A stretch of 64,000 bases of DNA from Linum tenue. Taxonomy: Eukaryota; Streptophyta; Magnoliopsida; Malpighiales; Linaceae. The stretch spans positions 39,209,587 to 39,273,586 of the forward strand of contig CAMGYJ010000007.1 of assembly GCA_946122785.1 (NCBI GenBank), read 5' to 3'. This document shows, one piece after another, positions 44,770 through 54,719 of the stretch; position 1 is the stretch's first letter, and each line of letters begins with the position of its first letter. Both the position numbers and the translations under genes were made by a program. The notes below the pieces were generated by a model. That model was given only the letters and a program-made list of their open reading frames with translations. It had not been told where the DNA came from and ran no database searches.

Positions 44770-45075
44770 CGTCAGGTGATACCTGGGCTTGATTCTAGTC
44801 TCCAATCCATAAGTGAAATATTTAGGGAAATCGACAAGCTCCTTGATTGGCCGTCCCAATTCACTTTTGAAAAAGTAGAAGCTATTCTTCATGAGTGCAA
44901 CTCTCGATGCAAGTAACTGTGGACATTTCACAACCATCTTGGCAAGTATAACCTTCTCCAAAAGGAACTGAGCAGGTTTAAGTATAACCTGTTGACTAAG
45001 ACTAACAATCTGTGGCATCTTCTCGATCACTTAAGCAAACCCTTCTGGTTCTACCTTGATCTTCAAGTACAAATA
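44770..45075 (-). pseudogene. Captured mTERF gene fragment
   Basis: The minus-strand frame reads IEKMPQIVSLS, then KMVVKCPQLLASRVALMKNS, FYFFKSELGRPIKELVDFP and KYFTYGLETRIKPRY. This is the C-terminal helical repeat region of plant mitochondrial transcription termination factor proteins. Both ends of the gene are missing and a stop lies just upstream. It is cargo of the inner Pack-MULE. Confidence 0.85.
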
Positions 45076-45111
45076 TGAAAATAAAATTGACATTCACTGC
45101 TGCTGCTATTT

Positions 45112-45470
45112 CCGCCAAACAGTCGGCCTCCTCGCAGCCCACCCAGTTACGCCGCTACTCTCCCTGCACCACATCGACGTCATCAACCCGATCCTCCCAA
45201 AAGCCAGCCGCCTCCAGTCCCTCCAGCGCCTCACGCTCCCGATGACCCTCGACCCGCCGGCGCTCATGCAGCAGTCCATCTGCTACGACCACAAACGGCA
45301 CCGGACGGTCTCCGTCTCGTGGGGCCACGCCGTCCAGATCGTCAGGGGCACCGTCTCCCCTCGCGAGATGGAGATGCCCGTCCGCACCTTCGTCAACTGG
45401 CACAAGAAAGCCGATTACAGTGGCTACGCCTTCAACACCAGGTCCGTTCACCCGACGACGGCGGGGAAGA
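45112..45470 (+). pseudogene. Captured DUF604 (fringe-like glycosyltransferase) fragment
   Basis: From an AG just before 45121 the frame reads VGLLAAHPVTPLLSLHHID, then LTLPMTLDPPALMQQSICYD, TVSVSWGHAVQIVRG and TFVNWHKKADYSGYAFNTR. This matches the conserved C-terminal part of DUF604 plant proteins related to beta-1,3-galactosyltransferases. It is GC-rich compared with its surroundings. After about 45445 the frame leaves the gene. It is cargo of the inner Pack-MULE, adjacent to the mTERF piece but in opposite orientation. Confidence 0.82.
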
Positions 45471-45699
45471 AGCGGGACAGGAGGGAAGAAGGGGGCGGCG
45501 GGGAAGAAGGGTCTCGATGGGTGAAGGAAGATGAGGTCTGCTGCTGCGGGATTAAAACGACTTTGAATTTTAATCAAATTTATTTTATTATTTTCAGTAT
45601 AAGTTTACCTTTTTACCCTTAATGAATCATGTTGTTATTATAACAACACAAATGGTGTTGTTATTCTATCCCGTCCCATATAAAGTTGTTGCGCCCCCA

Positions 45700-45876
45700 A
45701 AATCCTTCCCCAATCTCTCAAACCCTAAAGTACCGTTTGCCTCTACGCAGCCGCCGAAACCATGCCTCCGAAGTTCGATCCGTCTCAGCCTCTCAGGTGG
45801 TGGCGTCTTCGTCCGCATGACCGGCGGTGAGGTCGGAGCGGCTTCCTCCCTCGTTTCCAAGATCGGTCCGACGAGT
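45700..45876 (+). pseudogene. Captured 60S ribosomal protein L12 fragment
   Basis: A leader with TCTCAAACCCTAAAG precedes ATGCCTCCGAAGTTCGATCC at 45762, giving MPPKFDPSQ; after a small frame change the sequence gives VFVRMTGGEVGAASSL, then SKIGPT. This is the N-terminus of cytosolic ribosomal protein L12 (uL11). The copy ends after about 40 codons. It lies in the outer Pack-MULE, just beside the inner insertion. Confidence 0.87.
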
Positions 45877-46494
45877 GACTAATCAATCAGGGAATGAGGC
45901 TTTTTGTCGATGGAACTGGAACTCGTTTGCGAGTTCGGACGAGGCCATGAAGGAGGTAAAGGAGGAAGTTCTTCTGATGGAATCGTGAGATGCATTGATA
46001 GTGGCGTCGGAAGAGGCTATAGAGTGTGACGATGGTGATTGGATTTACGACGGGATAGGTAGATAGCGCTTTGGAACAGGGGAAGCAGAGGGTGACGATG
46101 GTGATTGGCAGCCTGATTTGTTAATTGTCGCAAGGAGGAGAAGGAAAGGTTCTGCCGGTGGAGTCGCGGGAGGCGGTGGTAGTAGCCGCTCTTCCTTCCT
46201 TCCGTTCGGAACCGCTGCCGCTCAACAATATTTACAAGGGGAAAAAAGAAATGAAAGAAAGAGACAATATGTATCAATATGTGTATAGATTTGCTCCCAT
46301 TTCTATTTCTATAAAAAAACGTTCCAGGGGAAATGATTTATTCCCATGCATTTTGGATTGGTCATTTTAGAGTACAACTTCTCGTATGGGTTCCGAGGTT
46401 TGGAGAAAACAAACCATAATAATTGAACTATATTGAAGTAGAATGAATGAAAGAAATGTTTAGTCGTGGTTGGTATGAGTTTGGTTGCCGATGC
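45877..46494. other. Unassigned interior of the outer Pack-MULE
   Basis: Moderately GC-rich, with a duplicated TGTGACGATGGTGATTGG / GGTGACGATGGTGATTGG at about 46026 and 46092. It could be further captured exon sequence, not recognised. Confidence 0.4.
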
Positions 46495-47125
46495 TATAAC
46501 ACACATATTTCTAAAGCACACCAGAAATATCCTAATGCATACCACAAACAATATAAAACAAGCCACAAAACACATACCACAAATCTCCTAATGCAAACCA
46601 CAAATCTCTTAAAACATACTAGAAATGTCACAAAGCAAACCATAAATATTTCAAAAACACACCAGAAACCTTCTAATGCAAACCACAAACACGGTAAAAC
46701 AACCCACAAAAAACATACAAAAACCTCCTAATGCAAACCACAAGTCTCGTCAAACATACCAGAAGCACCCCAAAGCAAACCATAGAAGTTTCAAAAGCAC
46801 ACAAGAAACTTCATAATCCAAACCACAAACACCGTAAAGCAAACCAAAAAAAACCAAACAGAAACCTTCTAATGCAGACCACAAATCTATTAAAACATAC
46901 CCGAAACTCCACAAAGCAAACCAAAAGTATTTCGAAAGCACACCTGAAATTTCTTTGTGCAAACCACAAACACCATAAAACAAGCCACAAAAAAAAAAAC
47001 ATGAGAAAGCAAACAAAAAAAAAAACATATAAGAAACACAAGAAAGCAAACCATAATAAGCACAATAAACACGAGAAAGTACACTATAAATCTATAATGC
47101 AGACTACAAAATCCGGCGACTAGTG
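46495..47125 (-). repeat. Degenerate subterminal repeats of the outer MULE
   Basis: Built from variants of CCTAATGCAAACCACAAA and ACACCAGAAACC, the reverse complement of the array at 44100-44745. Frames on either strand are shadows. Confidence 0.85.
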
Positions 47126-47751
47126 ATCGTTGAATGGACTTCCTCGAACAATGATCATTATATAATAATCCATTACATTTTCATTGTGTCATAACATTGT
47201 CGTCAGAGATGAGAAAGTTAGTTTAAAAAAAAGTTTGTATCCCAAGTACACGACGAGGCTCAAAAATAATTTATAAATTTATATATCACATTCATTCCAC
47301 AAGAGGATCCTATTTATTAATTTCATTTATTCTTTTCTTTTATGGAAATTAATCTTCCAAGTAAAACAAAACTCTTGCTTGTTTATTTTTCCCAAAAAAA
47401 CTGGCGCTTTTCTAGCATTAGGCGGCCAGTAATTATTAGTAATAATAAAAAAATAATGGTGAATTAATTTGTCAAAAAAATGGTGAATTAAATAAGCCTT
47501 GGGTGATGAGGGGAGGTCACGCGCCTGCTCTAAGAAAGTGCAAGCTCAAAACACGCAGGCGTCGTCGGAAGAAAAAAAATGTAGTGACAATTATGCCCCT
47601 CCTTTAATTTTTAGCCTATAAAAATTCAGTCAACTCATAAAACAAAAAAGTATGCAGAAGGGTGACTTCCTAGTTCCTATTGGTTGCCCTATGTTGTTGT
47701 CATCATAACAACAAATATGGTGTTGTCACCATATCCGGTCCCTAAAACCAA

Positions 47752-48899
47752 CCACGCAATCAAAATTATTTTGAAATCAACAAAACATATATTTTGGGTG
47801 TTTGTCATGTATAATACTACTTTCTAATTTTAAATAATAATTCTATCTTAACTTTCTTTATAGTAGGTAACGCCTCATAACTCTCGAATTTGAAGCTAAT
47901 TACAAATGGTTGTGTTTGTGACGAAAAAGATGCGTCGCTACGTACATGACCCACTTCGTCGCTTGTGTAATTTGGAAGAGAAAAAAATAATTTCGAGAAA
48001 AAGCAATTACATAAAAAACTAATAATAAAAAGAGAAGGATAAAAGTGGGTTTACATAAAATAGGTAAGGACATAGTTTGATCATTTGGACTATATAATGA
48101 GTCATTTGGGACTTTCGTATGGACTAAATGACTCATGCATTTTTTTTCTTTAGCAAACGAGTCATTTGACATTAAATTACTCAATTGAGTCAAGCAAACG
48201 ACTCCTTAGAGTGTTGCTATTTTCTGCCCGAATTTATCGACTAAAGTATATTCAAATTACTTAAATGCACTTGTTTTAATTATAGGGTTCAAACTCTTTG
48301 GGTAGTATAACCAATACATTTGAACCTCGTTCTCTCCAAAATGAACACAAAAACCACCCAAAAACTAAAATCAAAACATCATACAACACTAAAACCGATA
48401 ACAATATTTTTTTTATCGGTGAATGTTCGTAGGATTTCGGCGAGGCTGCAGAGCAAGAACTTTCGTCAATCCCAATAGGCATCACAGATCAGTGGTCGGA
48501 TTGAAGGTAAGATTTTCAGACTTTTTTCTACAAAAATAATATCGGGCGGGTTGGAAATTGGCTCCGACCATGAACTAGGCTGGTCGGAAACGTGTCTAAC
48601 CCACCCGTCAAGCATGTTTTCAACATGCCTGCTCCACGGAGAGGCTAGTTTTCAACATGCTCTGTCCAACGGTGAGGCCATTTTTAATCCGTCGGCTGGG
48701 TCAGATTTTTGACATGTCCCAGTTGAATTTTGTGATATTTTGGACAGTTTTCGAGAAATTTGTCTAAATTATTCTACTACATATGTTCACTAAAAAATGA
48801 ATTTTGTTGTGCTTATTGGGGGGGGGGGGGGGGGGGGAACCAACCTTGTAGAAGTTAAATACTCTTTTCCCCACCACCATCAAATAACTAAGAGGTAGT
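47752..48899. other. AT-rich spacer with homopolymer
   Basis: No gene. ATGAGTCATTTGG-like words recur at 48095-48190 and could be a small decayed MITE. A run of 20 G lies at 48818-48837. Confidence 0.4.
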
Positions 48900-50030
48900 T
48901 ATGAGTGATTCGGTAAGTATTTCATTTGTTTGTTTTTTAGTTTACTTATTCAAGCATAATTGTTCCATGACTAAACCGTATTTGTTTTTATTGTATATTT
49001 TTTGTAGGGAGGTTCTGGAAGATGATGAAGGTGACAATAATGATTACACATTATTGTTCACATAAGACGTTTATTATACCCAAAATGCTGATTTTGTAGC
49101 GGCAAAGGAGATTTGCCAAAGGAATATGTTTTTCTTGGTCGTCACATCAATTAAGCAAAACGCTGGAGAAAAATATCCGCGGATATATATGGATTGCAAC
49201 CATGGTAGAAGGAGCAAATTATATACCCCAGATTCAGCGAAGACAAGGCGCAAATCTAAATCGGGCAAGTTAGATGGTTGTTTTCGAGTGGTACTGCGGG
49301 CCGCATTGGTAGATGACAAGTGTGAGTGGGGAATTTTAGGTGTTGCAGACAAATATAATCTTGGGAAGCCGAGGGGATTTCACAGTCACGAATTGGAGAT
49401 TGATCCTGAAAGGAGCAAGCAAAGAAATTCTCTTTCGAAGGTAGATAAAATATACTTGTAAGAGTTGGAGGAAACACATACTCAAGCAAAAGACATGAGG
49501 AGTTTTCTCAATATGAAGTATGATGCTCATCACCATATGCAGCGGGTTTTTAACGAGACAACAAAGATTAGACTTCAGAGATTGGGTGTCATGAAATCTA
49601 TGTTGTGGACATTGATAGAAGCTCAACGTCTTGACTACTTCGTTGAGTCTGAGTATGATGATGAGCATCGTGCTAATTGACTCTTCTTTTGCCATTCGGA
49701 GTGGATTCAGATGTTGAGCACATGGTATTTCTTGATTTTGACAGACTCAACATACAAGACCAACAAGTATAAGCAACCACTGGTTCAGTTGATTGGTGTT
49801 ACTCTAGGGAAGAAGAACTTCAACGTTGGGTTTGCATTGGTCTCATATGAGAAGAAGGAGACATATGCTTGGGTTTTCAAGTAATTGAAGATTGTGCTTG
49901 GTGATCGAATACCGGATGCTTTCGTCACCAATAAGGAGGGAGGGTTGGGTGTCTCCTTGCGTGAGATTTTTCCATCTTCAGCACATTTATTATGCATTTG
50001 CCACGTGAAGAAGAAACATTGAAGCCAAAA
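48900..50030 (+). pseudogene. MULE/FAR1-type transposase relic
   Basis: One frame interrupted by several stops. It reads AKEICQRNMFFLVV, then IYMDCNHGRRSKLY (FAR1-like DNA-binding region) and SMLWTLIEAQRLDYFVESE. The catalytic core follows: LTDSTYKTNKYKQPLVQLIG (first Asp present), GFALVSYEKKETYAWVFK, then FVTNKEGGLG where the second Asp (usually VTDREQAL) is Asn, and AHLLCICHVKKK. After 50030 the protein is lost. Stops include 49459-49461, 49678-49680 and 49882-49884. It is older than the MULE at 50822. Confidence 0.85.
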
Positions 50031-50461
50031 TTATGTATATGGGGATGAGTAGAGATACCGCCGAGGCATTTGTAAAAGGTCCATGGGGGGATTCTGATCG
50101 TAGGGTAGAAGAGGTTATCCTCCCCCTCCAAGTGTTCTATATTTATATTCGAATTCTTGTGCCCGTTGGCTTCAACTCAACACTTGAAACTGGCTCAACC
50201 TGATATAGTAGGTCCAATTTGTCCATTTAGTCGAAGAGTAATTTCGGAAGGGACCCACATAATCCATCCTTCAAACTCACTTCATTATTATGGAGCAAAA
50301 TCGGGAGAGTATATCCTTATTCCATTCTTCCTCCCATAGTTAATAAAATACGGTACATGAGAGTTAAGTATAAAATACGTACGGATATTTTATTTCGTCT
50401 CTAAACTAAAGTTACGTTTAATAGTACGTCAACAATCATAAATATATAAAATTAAGGATCA
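50031..50461. other. Unassigned spacer
   Basis: No supported gene; short frames only. Confidence 0.4.
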
Positions 50462-50727
50462 GACTCGTGTGCTCCTGGAGCATACTATGCCCCATGTACT
50501 CATAGTGAGATATCTCTATATATACCATGAATTAAACCGAGTTTGGGGTATGATACTATACCCTAACCTCAAATGGATAAACCCCAGACCCCGATTTTCT
50601 AATCTCAAACCCAAAGTTCAATTTAAGAGAAAAGAAGAGTTGACCATTGAGATTGGTCGGAGCTAATCCATGTAAAACAAACGGTCAGATCATCTGGAGC
50701 ATACTATGCTCCTGGAGCATACCAGTC
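50462..50727. mobile_element. MITE-like inverted repeat element
   Basis: The left end GACTCGTGTGCTCCTGGAGC is matched by the reverse complement of the right end GACTGGTATGCTCCAGGAGC, continuing ATACTATG/ATAGTATG. The word GGAGCATACTATGC occurs at both ends. No target duplication is evident. Confidence 0.65.
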
Positions 50728-50821
50728 GTCTTCATAAAATTAATTATTTTAAAAATAAATAAATATACAAATAATAGTAAAGTTAACAATATAATTCGTT
50801 AAATACGGATATTAAACTTTA

Positions 50822-50875
50822 GGATTTTGCTACGGTGACATGCATGTCACCGTGACATGGACTTTTCGGTCGACC
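50822..50875 (+). repeat. Left terminal inverted repeat of the 9.4-kb MULE
   Basis: Begins GGATTTTGCTAC and contains the 18-bp perfect palindrome GGTGACATGCATGTCACC (50835-50852). The innermost 8 bases are GGTCGACC. Confidence 0.9.
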
Positions 50876-51758
50876 GAATCCAACATGCGGTCGACCGAAT
50901 GGACTAATTCATGTATGTTGGGTTCCGAGACGCGGTCGACCTCTTACATAATACGGTCGACCGCTTTGGTGGTCTAACAGAATGAAAGGTCGACCCAAAT
51001 ATCTCATAGGGCGACCCTTGTGCACCTAACAGGTCGACCGCATTATGAAGAGGTCGACCGCCTTCACACCGTATCCGTATTGGATATGGATTCCAACACC
51101 AGAAAGGTTCCACAATTGGACAAGGAAACGAATTGGGTCGACCCATTCACGTCCTAAATCTCTATAAATACGAATGTAAGTCCCCTTCAATGCCACCAAG
51201 TCTGAATTAGGTTTTTTTCCGACTTAGAGCCTTTGTGAAGAAGATCGTTCGCGGTTGCTGTTGTACGTGTTGGAAGTGGTCGACCAGGTCTAAGGTGAGG
51301 TCGACCTAATGTAGAATTCGCCGTCTTCTTTTTTAATGTGTGATTTCCACCGGCTAACTTGATATATTGTTGGGTGCAGAATTCAATTCGGTCGACCTGA
51401 CGAGACAATTCTTCGTATTTGAATTTAGGCCACAACACTTGGACTTCTGTACTTGCGAGGTAACCCAATTGGTCGACCTAATGGGTTTCAAGGTCGACCG
51501 TTTATGTTTTTTTGGTTATTCAACCTGAATGTCGACTTTGGCTTTGTTTGTATGACTATGTTGTGCTTGAAAAGGTCGACCGCGCCAGATATCTGGTCGA
51601 CCTATCCTTTTTTCGGTTTAATTTTGAACTTACTTTTTGTTGTTAATTGTTATTTTCCTGCTGGATAGGTCGACCTAGGAATAACAGAGGTCGACCTGAC
51701 GAGTTGTGGTAGTCAGTATTTGTCTTCCTGGTCGACCTAATACTTTGTCAGGTCGACC
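50868..51758. repeat. GGTCGACC array 1 (left subterminal and ULP leader)
   Basis: About 19 copies. Pairs start at 50868/50889, 50934/50955, 51032/51052, 51278/51299, 51471/51492, 51574/51595, 51668/51689 and 51730/51751: spacing 20-21 bp. Single copies lie at 50988, 51136 and 51390. The array straddles the TATA box at 51161. Confidence 0.93.
51161..51170 (+). promoter_or_regulatory. TATA box of the ULP-like gene
   Basis: TCTATAAATA, with GGTCGACC copies on both sides. Transcription would start near 51195. Confidence 0.65.
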
Positions 51759-51835
51759 ACGTCTTTGTTTTTTGGTCAATTGTAGAAATTTGTACTTGAA
51801 TTATGATTTGAATTTTTCTTTAAATTGTTTAGACG

Positions 51836-53961
51836 ATGACGCATGATGAGAAACTGCATCAAGATTTGGGTGAAATCATGAAATTGTTGAAAGCCACACA
51901 AGAGAAGCTGGTGGTGTGTCAAACACAAGTCAATGACTTTCAGAAGTCCATGCGTGATAGAGTGGAGCAATTGTCAGTTCGACTGACAGATATGACTAGG
52001 ATGATGCATGACGGGTTTGAGAGGCTAGAATGTGCTATCAAAGATATAAGTGCAGAACGAATGGAGAATGGCGGAAGAAATGGCAAAGGAAAGAAATTTG
52101 ACTTTGGTAAAGAGGAGGAAGACCATGATGACTCTGAAAATTGCTACCAGAGCATAGACGATTTATTGAAAGAGCACATTTTAAAGGTATCCAAGTATAT
52201 TCATATGTGATTGAAGATATTAGTATTACTATCATAATGCTAATTTGTTTTGTTATATGTTTGACAGAGTGAAACAAAGAATGGCCGCAAGGGTTCCTCT
52301 CCTAATTACAAGAGACTGCGATATGAAAGTGACTCCTACACCACTCCACAGAAGGATCAATTTGTAAGAAAGGGATTATTTAGTGATGATAGCGATGAAG
52401 ATGAATCTAAGAGTCCTTTCGAAAAGCACGGGGTAAGTTTACGTTACATATTCATCTATAATGTGTGTTTGTGTTCATATGTTACTTTAATTTTAACTAT
52501 GATTTGTAGGTCATGAAAGTGGAGGGTCTAGAAGGATTCACCAAAAATCTTCAAAATCCAGTTGAAGACTTGTATTATGTTGTTACTAAAGAGAAGGTTG
52601 GGGACAAGAATTAGGACAAGTAAGACGTTATTTAGTACGTGTGGTCGACCATTTGTACAATAAGGTCGACCGTTTGTCCAATAAGGTCGACCGTGACTGT
52701 GAACAGGTCGACCTGTACGTTGCAAATCACAATTGACATTTCTGTTATTTTGATTTTTGCAGTTTGACCGTTGTGGACTTTTTTTCTGAAAACGTGCAAT
52801 GACATTATTTGAGTTCGGTCATTAGCGAGAATAGCTGGGTTTGCTCATCAGTAAGTACTATACTACTACGACTTTCGTATGAATTGTGCACTATTTATGT
52901 TACGATTTACGATGATTTTGTGTTTGATTGTTGGATGGTAGGTAGTGGATTTGTGTGCAAGGGCACTAACAATGTCTGAAAAACATGATGTGAAAGAGCC
53001 AAATGTGTGGTATTTGCCAAATATGTTTTCGGTAAGAGCCGTAATGTCAAATTATTTGTCATAACCTAGTTATTTATATTGTACCATGTCAATTCATCTC
53101 AACTAAAACATGGTGCAGAAAATGGTACGCGCTAACATGAAGACCAGACAAATTCGTAACAAGTTGATGAATGATGGCGTGGACTTTATGCCGAATGTCA
53201 GTGCATGCCAGAAGGTTAGTCTAGTCAATGTCCCTATATCATCAAATTTCGAAAGTGCATTTTTTTGTATTTGCTGTTTATAACATATAGTGAGTGTTTC
53301 GTTGCTAGATATTTATGCCAGTTTTTGACGATGAAGCACGTCATTGGTTTCTGTATCTCGTCAATGTCCAGCAAAAAACTGCATTTTTGCTTGACAGTCT
53401 ACCTTCAACTAGTGAGGCGAATCGTAGGCGTAAATCAGCACTATGCAAGAAATTGGTAAGTGTTTCCTATAATTTTCTGACTACTAAGCGTTACGTATTA
53501 TGCTAGAAGCTTAAAATACTCGTTATTTGTGTGTAGTTGTCCACTTTGGATGATATTTTGAAACCAGAGCGCACGAGCAATGTAGTAGTACCAAATTTTG
53601 GAGATTTCAATTTTGATGAGCAACCAGTTCAACGGCAAAGGAATAGTACTGAGTGTGGTGTGCACGTCATGCAGTGGATGCGCTATGGATCCAAGGATCT
53701 TGATAGAGTGGTGAGTATATTGTCAAACAAATAACTAGTATAATTTACACTTTTTTTAGTTGTAACGAAATCTTACATGGCATAATGCAGATAGGAGAAG
53801 AACACAAATTACCGGCTCGAAAGGAGATTCTATGGTATCTGGCTACACATTTTGAAAACTGTGCACGAGAAAATCTTTTCAAGCATGTAGTAGATGAATG
53901 CATGGAACGAGGCAAAGAGAGACCGAGTTCAAACAAAAAAGCAAAGAAATCAAGTCGTTAA
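51836..53961 (+). pseudogene. ULP1-like (C48) cysteine protease gene of the MULE
   Basis: Nine exons with GT-AG borders: 51836-52186, 52268-52432, 52510-about 52611, 52763-52850, 52942-53031, 53119-53214, 53309-53455, 53537-53710, 53791-53961. The first exon is a coiled-coil region (MTHDEKLHQDLGEIMKLLKA). The C-terminal exons form the C48 peptidase core: ARHWFLYLVNV (His), FLLDSLPS (Asp), and RQRNSTECGVHVMQWM, with Gln six residues before the Cys. All four catalytic residues are therefore present. ULP1 proteins cleave SUMO or similar modifiers; the role in MULEs is unknown. Exon 3 runs into TAG (52612-52614), and exon 4 has TGA at 52799-52801 in the frame that joins exon 5. The transcript is probably broken, although an alternative splice cannot be excluded. 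Confidence 0.8.
52643..52713. repeat. GGTCGACC array 2 (intronic)
   Basis: Four copies start at 52643, 52664, 52685 and 52706: exactly 21 bp apart. They lie in the intron between exons 3 and 4 of the ULP-like gene, the only intron with this motif. Confidence 0.93.
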
Positions 53962-54108
53962 GTTACAATGTTGCATTATTTGGACCATACATTGAATTTG
54001 TATTTGCGAGATCGTGTCATTTTGGATTTTGAATGTTTATCGTTTATTAGATTTGTTATACAATTATGGATGTGACTGAATTTACGATTTCAATCGTCTA
54101 GAACAAGT

Positions 54109-54718
54109 GGTCGACCACATACTCAAAGCGGGCATACCCAAAGGCAGAGCACAGGTCGACCTCGTGACGCTTAAGGTCGACCTATGATATCGTAGCAAAG
54201 TCAAAAACCATGTAAAATAAGTATGGAATCTTGTCTGTTTGGCCTTAATAAAGTACGGTCGACCATTCGTGTCAAGAGGTCGACCTGCGCTCACATTTAT
54301 AATCAATGGTAGACCATTTGTGTAAAGAGGTCGACCTGTTTCACATTTACCCAAGACGGTCGACCATTTGTGCAAAGAGGTCGACCGTGATGATTCCTGT
54401 CCTTGTACAATTATGATTTTGTGTACTTGTCCTTGTTGAATTATGATTTTATATATCTTGAACCAATTGGATAAGGAATTCGTCTAAATTATCTATAAAT
54501 AGATGGGAGCCTTAAGACATTAATCGTACCATGAAATCTTACAATTTGTTGGAGTGAAGTTGTAATCTCATCGCTCTTATTGTGATCGGGTGTTGGTGGC
54601 GGTTTATTTTTATTCTGGTAGACCGTAACAATGTGGTCGACCTCGTTGCTAAGGTATGTCTCGTATGTGCTTGTTAATGGTTGTATGTGGTTAAATTTTT
54701 CCCACCATCCGGTCGACC
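54109..54718. repeat. GGTCGACC array 3 (between protease and transposase)
   Basis: Copies at 54109, 54154/54175, 54257/54278, 54308 (GGTAGACC)/54329, 54358/54379, 54617 (GGTAGACC)/54635 and 54711. All pairs but the last are 21 bp apart. The array surrounds the TATA box at 54491. Confidence 0.92.
54491..54502 (+). promoter_or_regulatory. TATA box of the transposase gene
   Basis: ATCTATAAATAG, about 110 bp after the last pair of array 3 upstream copies. Confidence 0.6.
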
Positions 54719-54719
54719 A

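Larger units (their letters stand above)
43639..45677. mobile_element. Inner Pack-MULE of the same family, inverted arms
   Basis: The left end GGGACCGGTTATTGTAACAA is matched by the reverse complement of the right end GGGACGGGATAGAATAACAA. Its left arm (CCAATAGGAA, GGGGTATAATTGTCA) resembles the right arm of the outer element, and its right arm (TTCATTAAGGGTAAAA) resembles the left arm of the outer element, so the two are in opposite orientation. The flanks AATTAAAAT and ATATAAAGT agree at 6 of 9 positions. It carries mTERF and DUF604 gene fragments. Confidence 0.75.
43538..47742. mobile_element. Outer Pack-MULE with perfect 9-bp target duplication
   Basis: The left end GGATGCGGATAGTATAACAA is matched by the reverse complement of the right end GGGACCGGATATGGTGACAA, and similarity goes on for about 50 bp. 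TAAAACCAA occurs immediately outside both ends (43529-43537, 47743-47751), the duplication length of Mutator-like elements. Its left arm is cut after 101 bp by a second MULE (43639-45677). Without that insert it would be about 2.17 kb. It carries a ribosomal protein L12 fragment and has no transposase. Confidence 0.9.

Noticed and set aside
44770..45876. Functional mTERF, DUF604 or RPL12 genes
   Set aside because: Each is a short internal or N-terminal fragment with broken frame, inside MULE arms.
43850..47125. Cysteine- and phenylalanine-rich small membrane proteins suggested by frames such as 44082-44390
   Set aside because: They are translations of the degenerate TTTGTGGTTTGC repeats; the opposite strand gives equally long frames.
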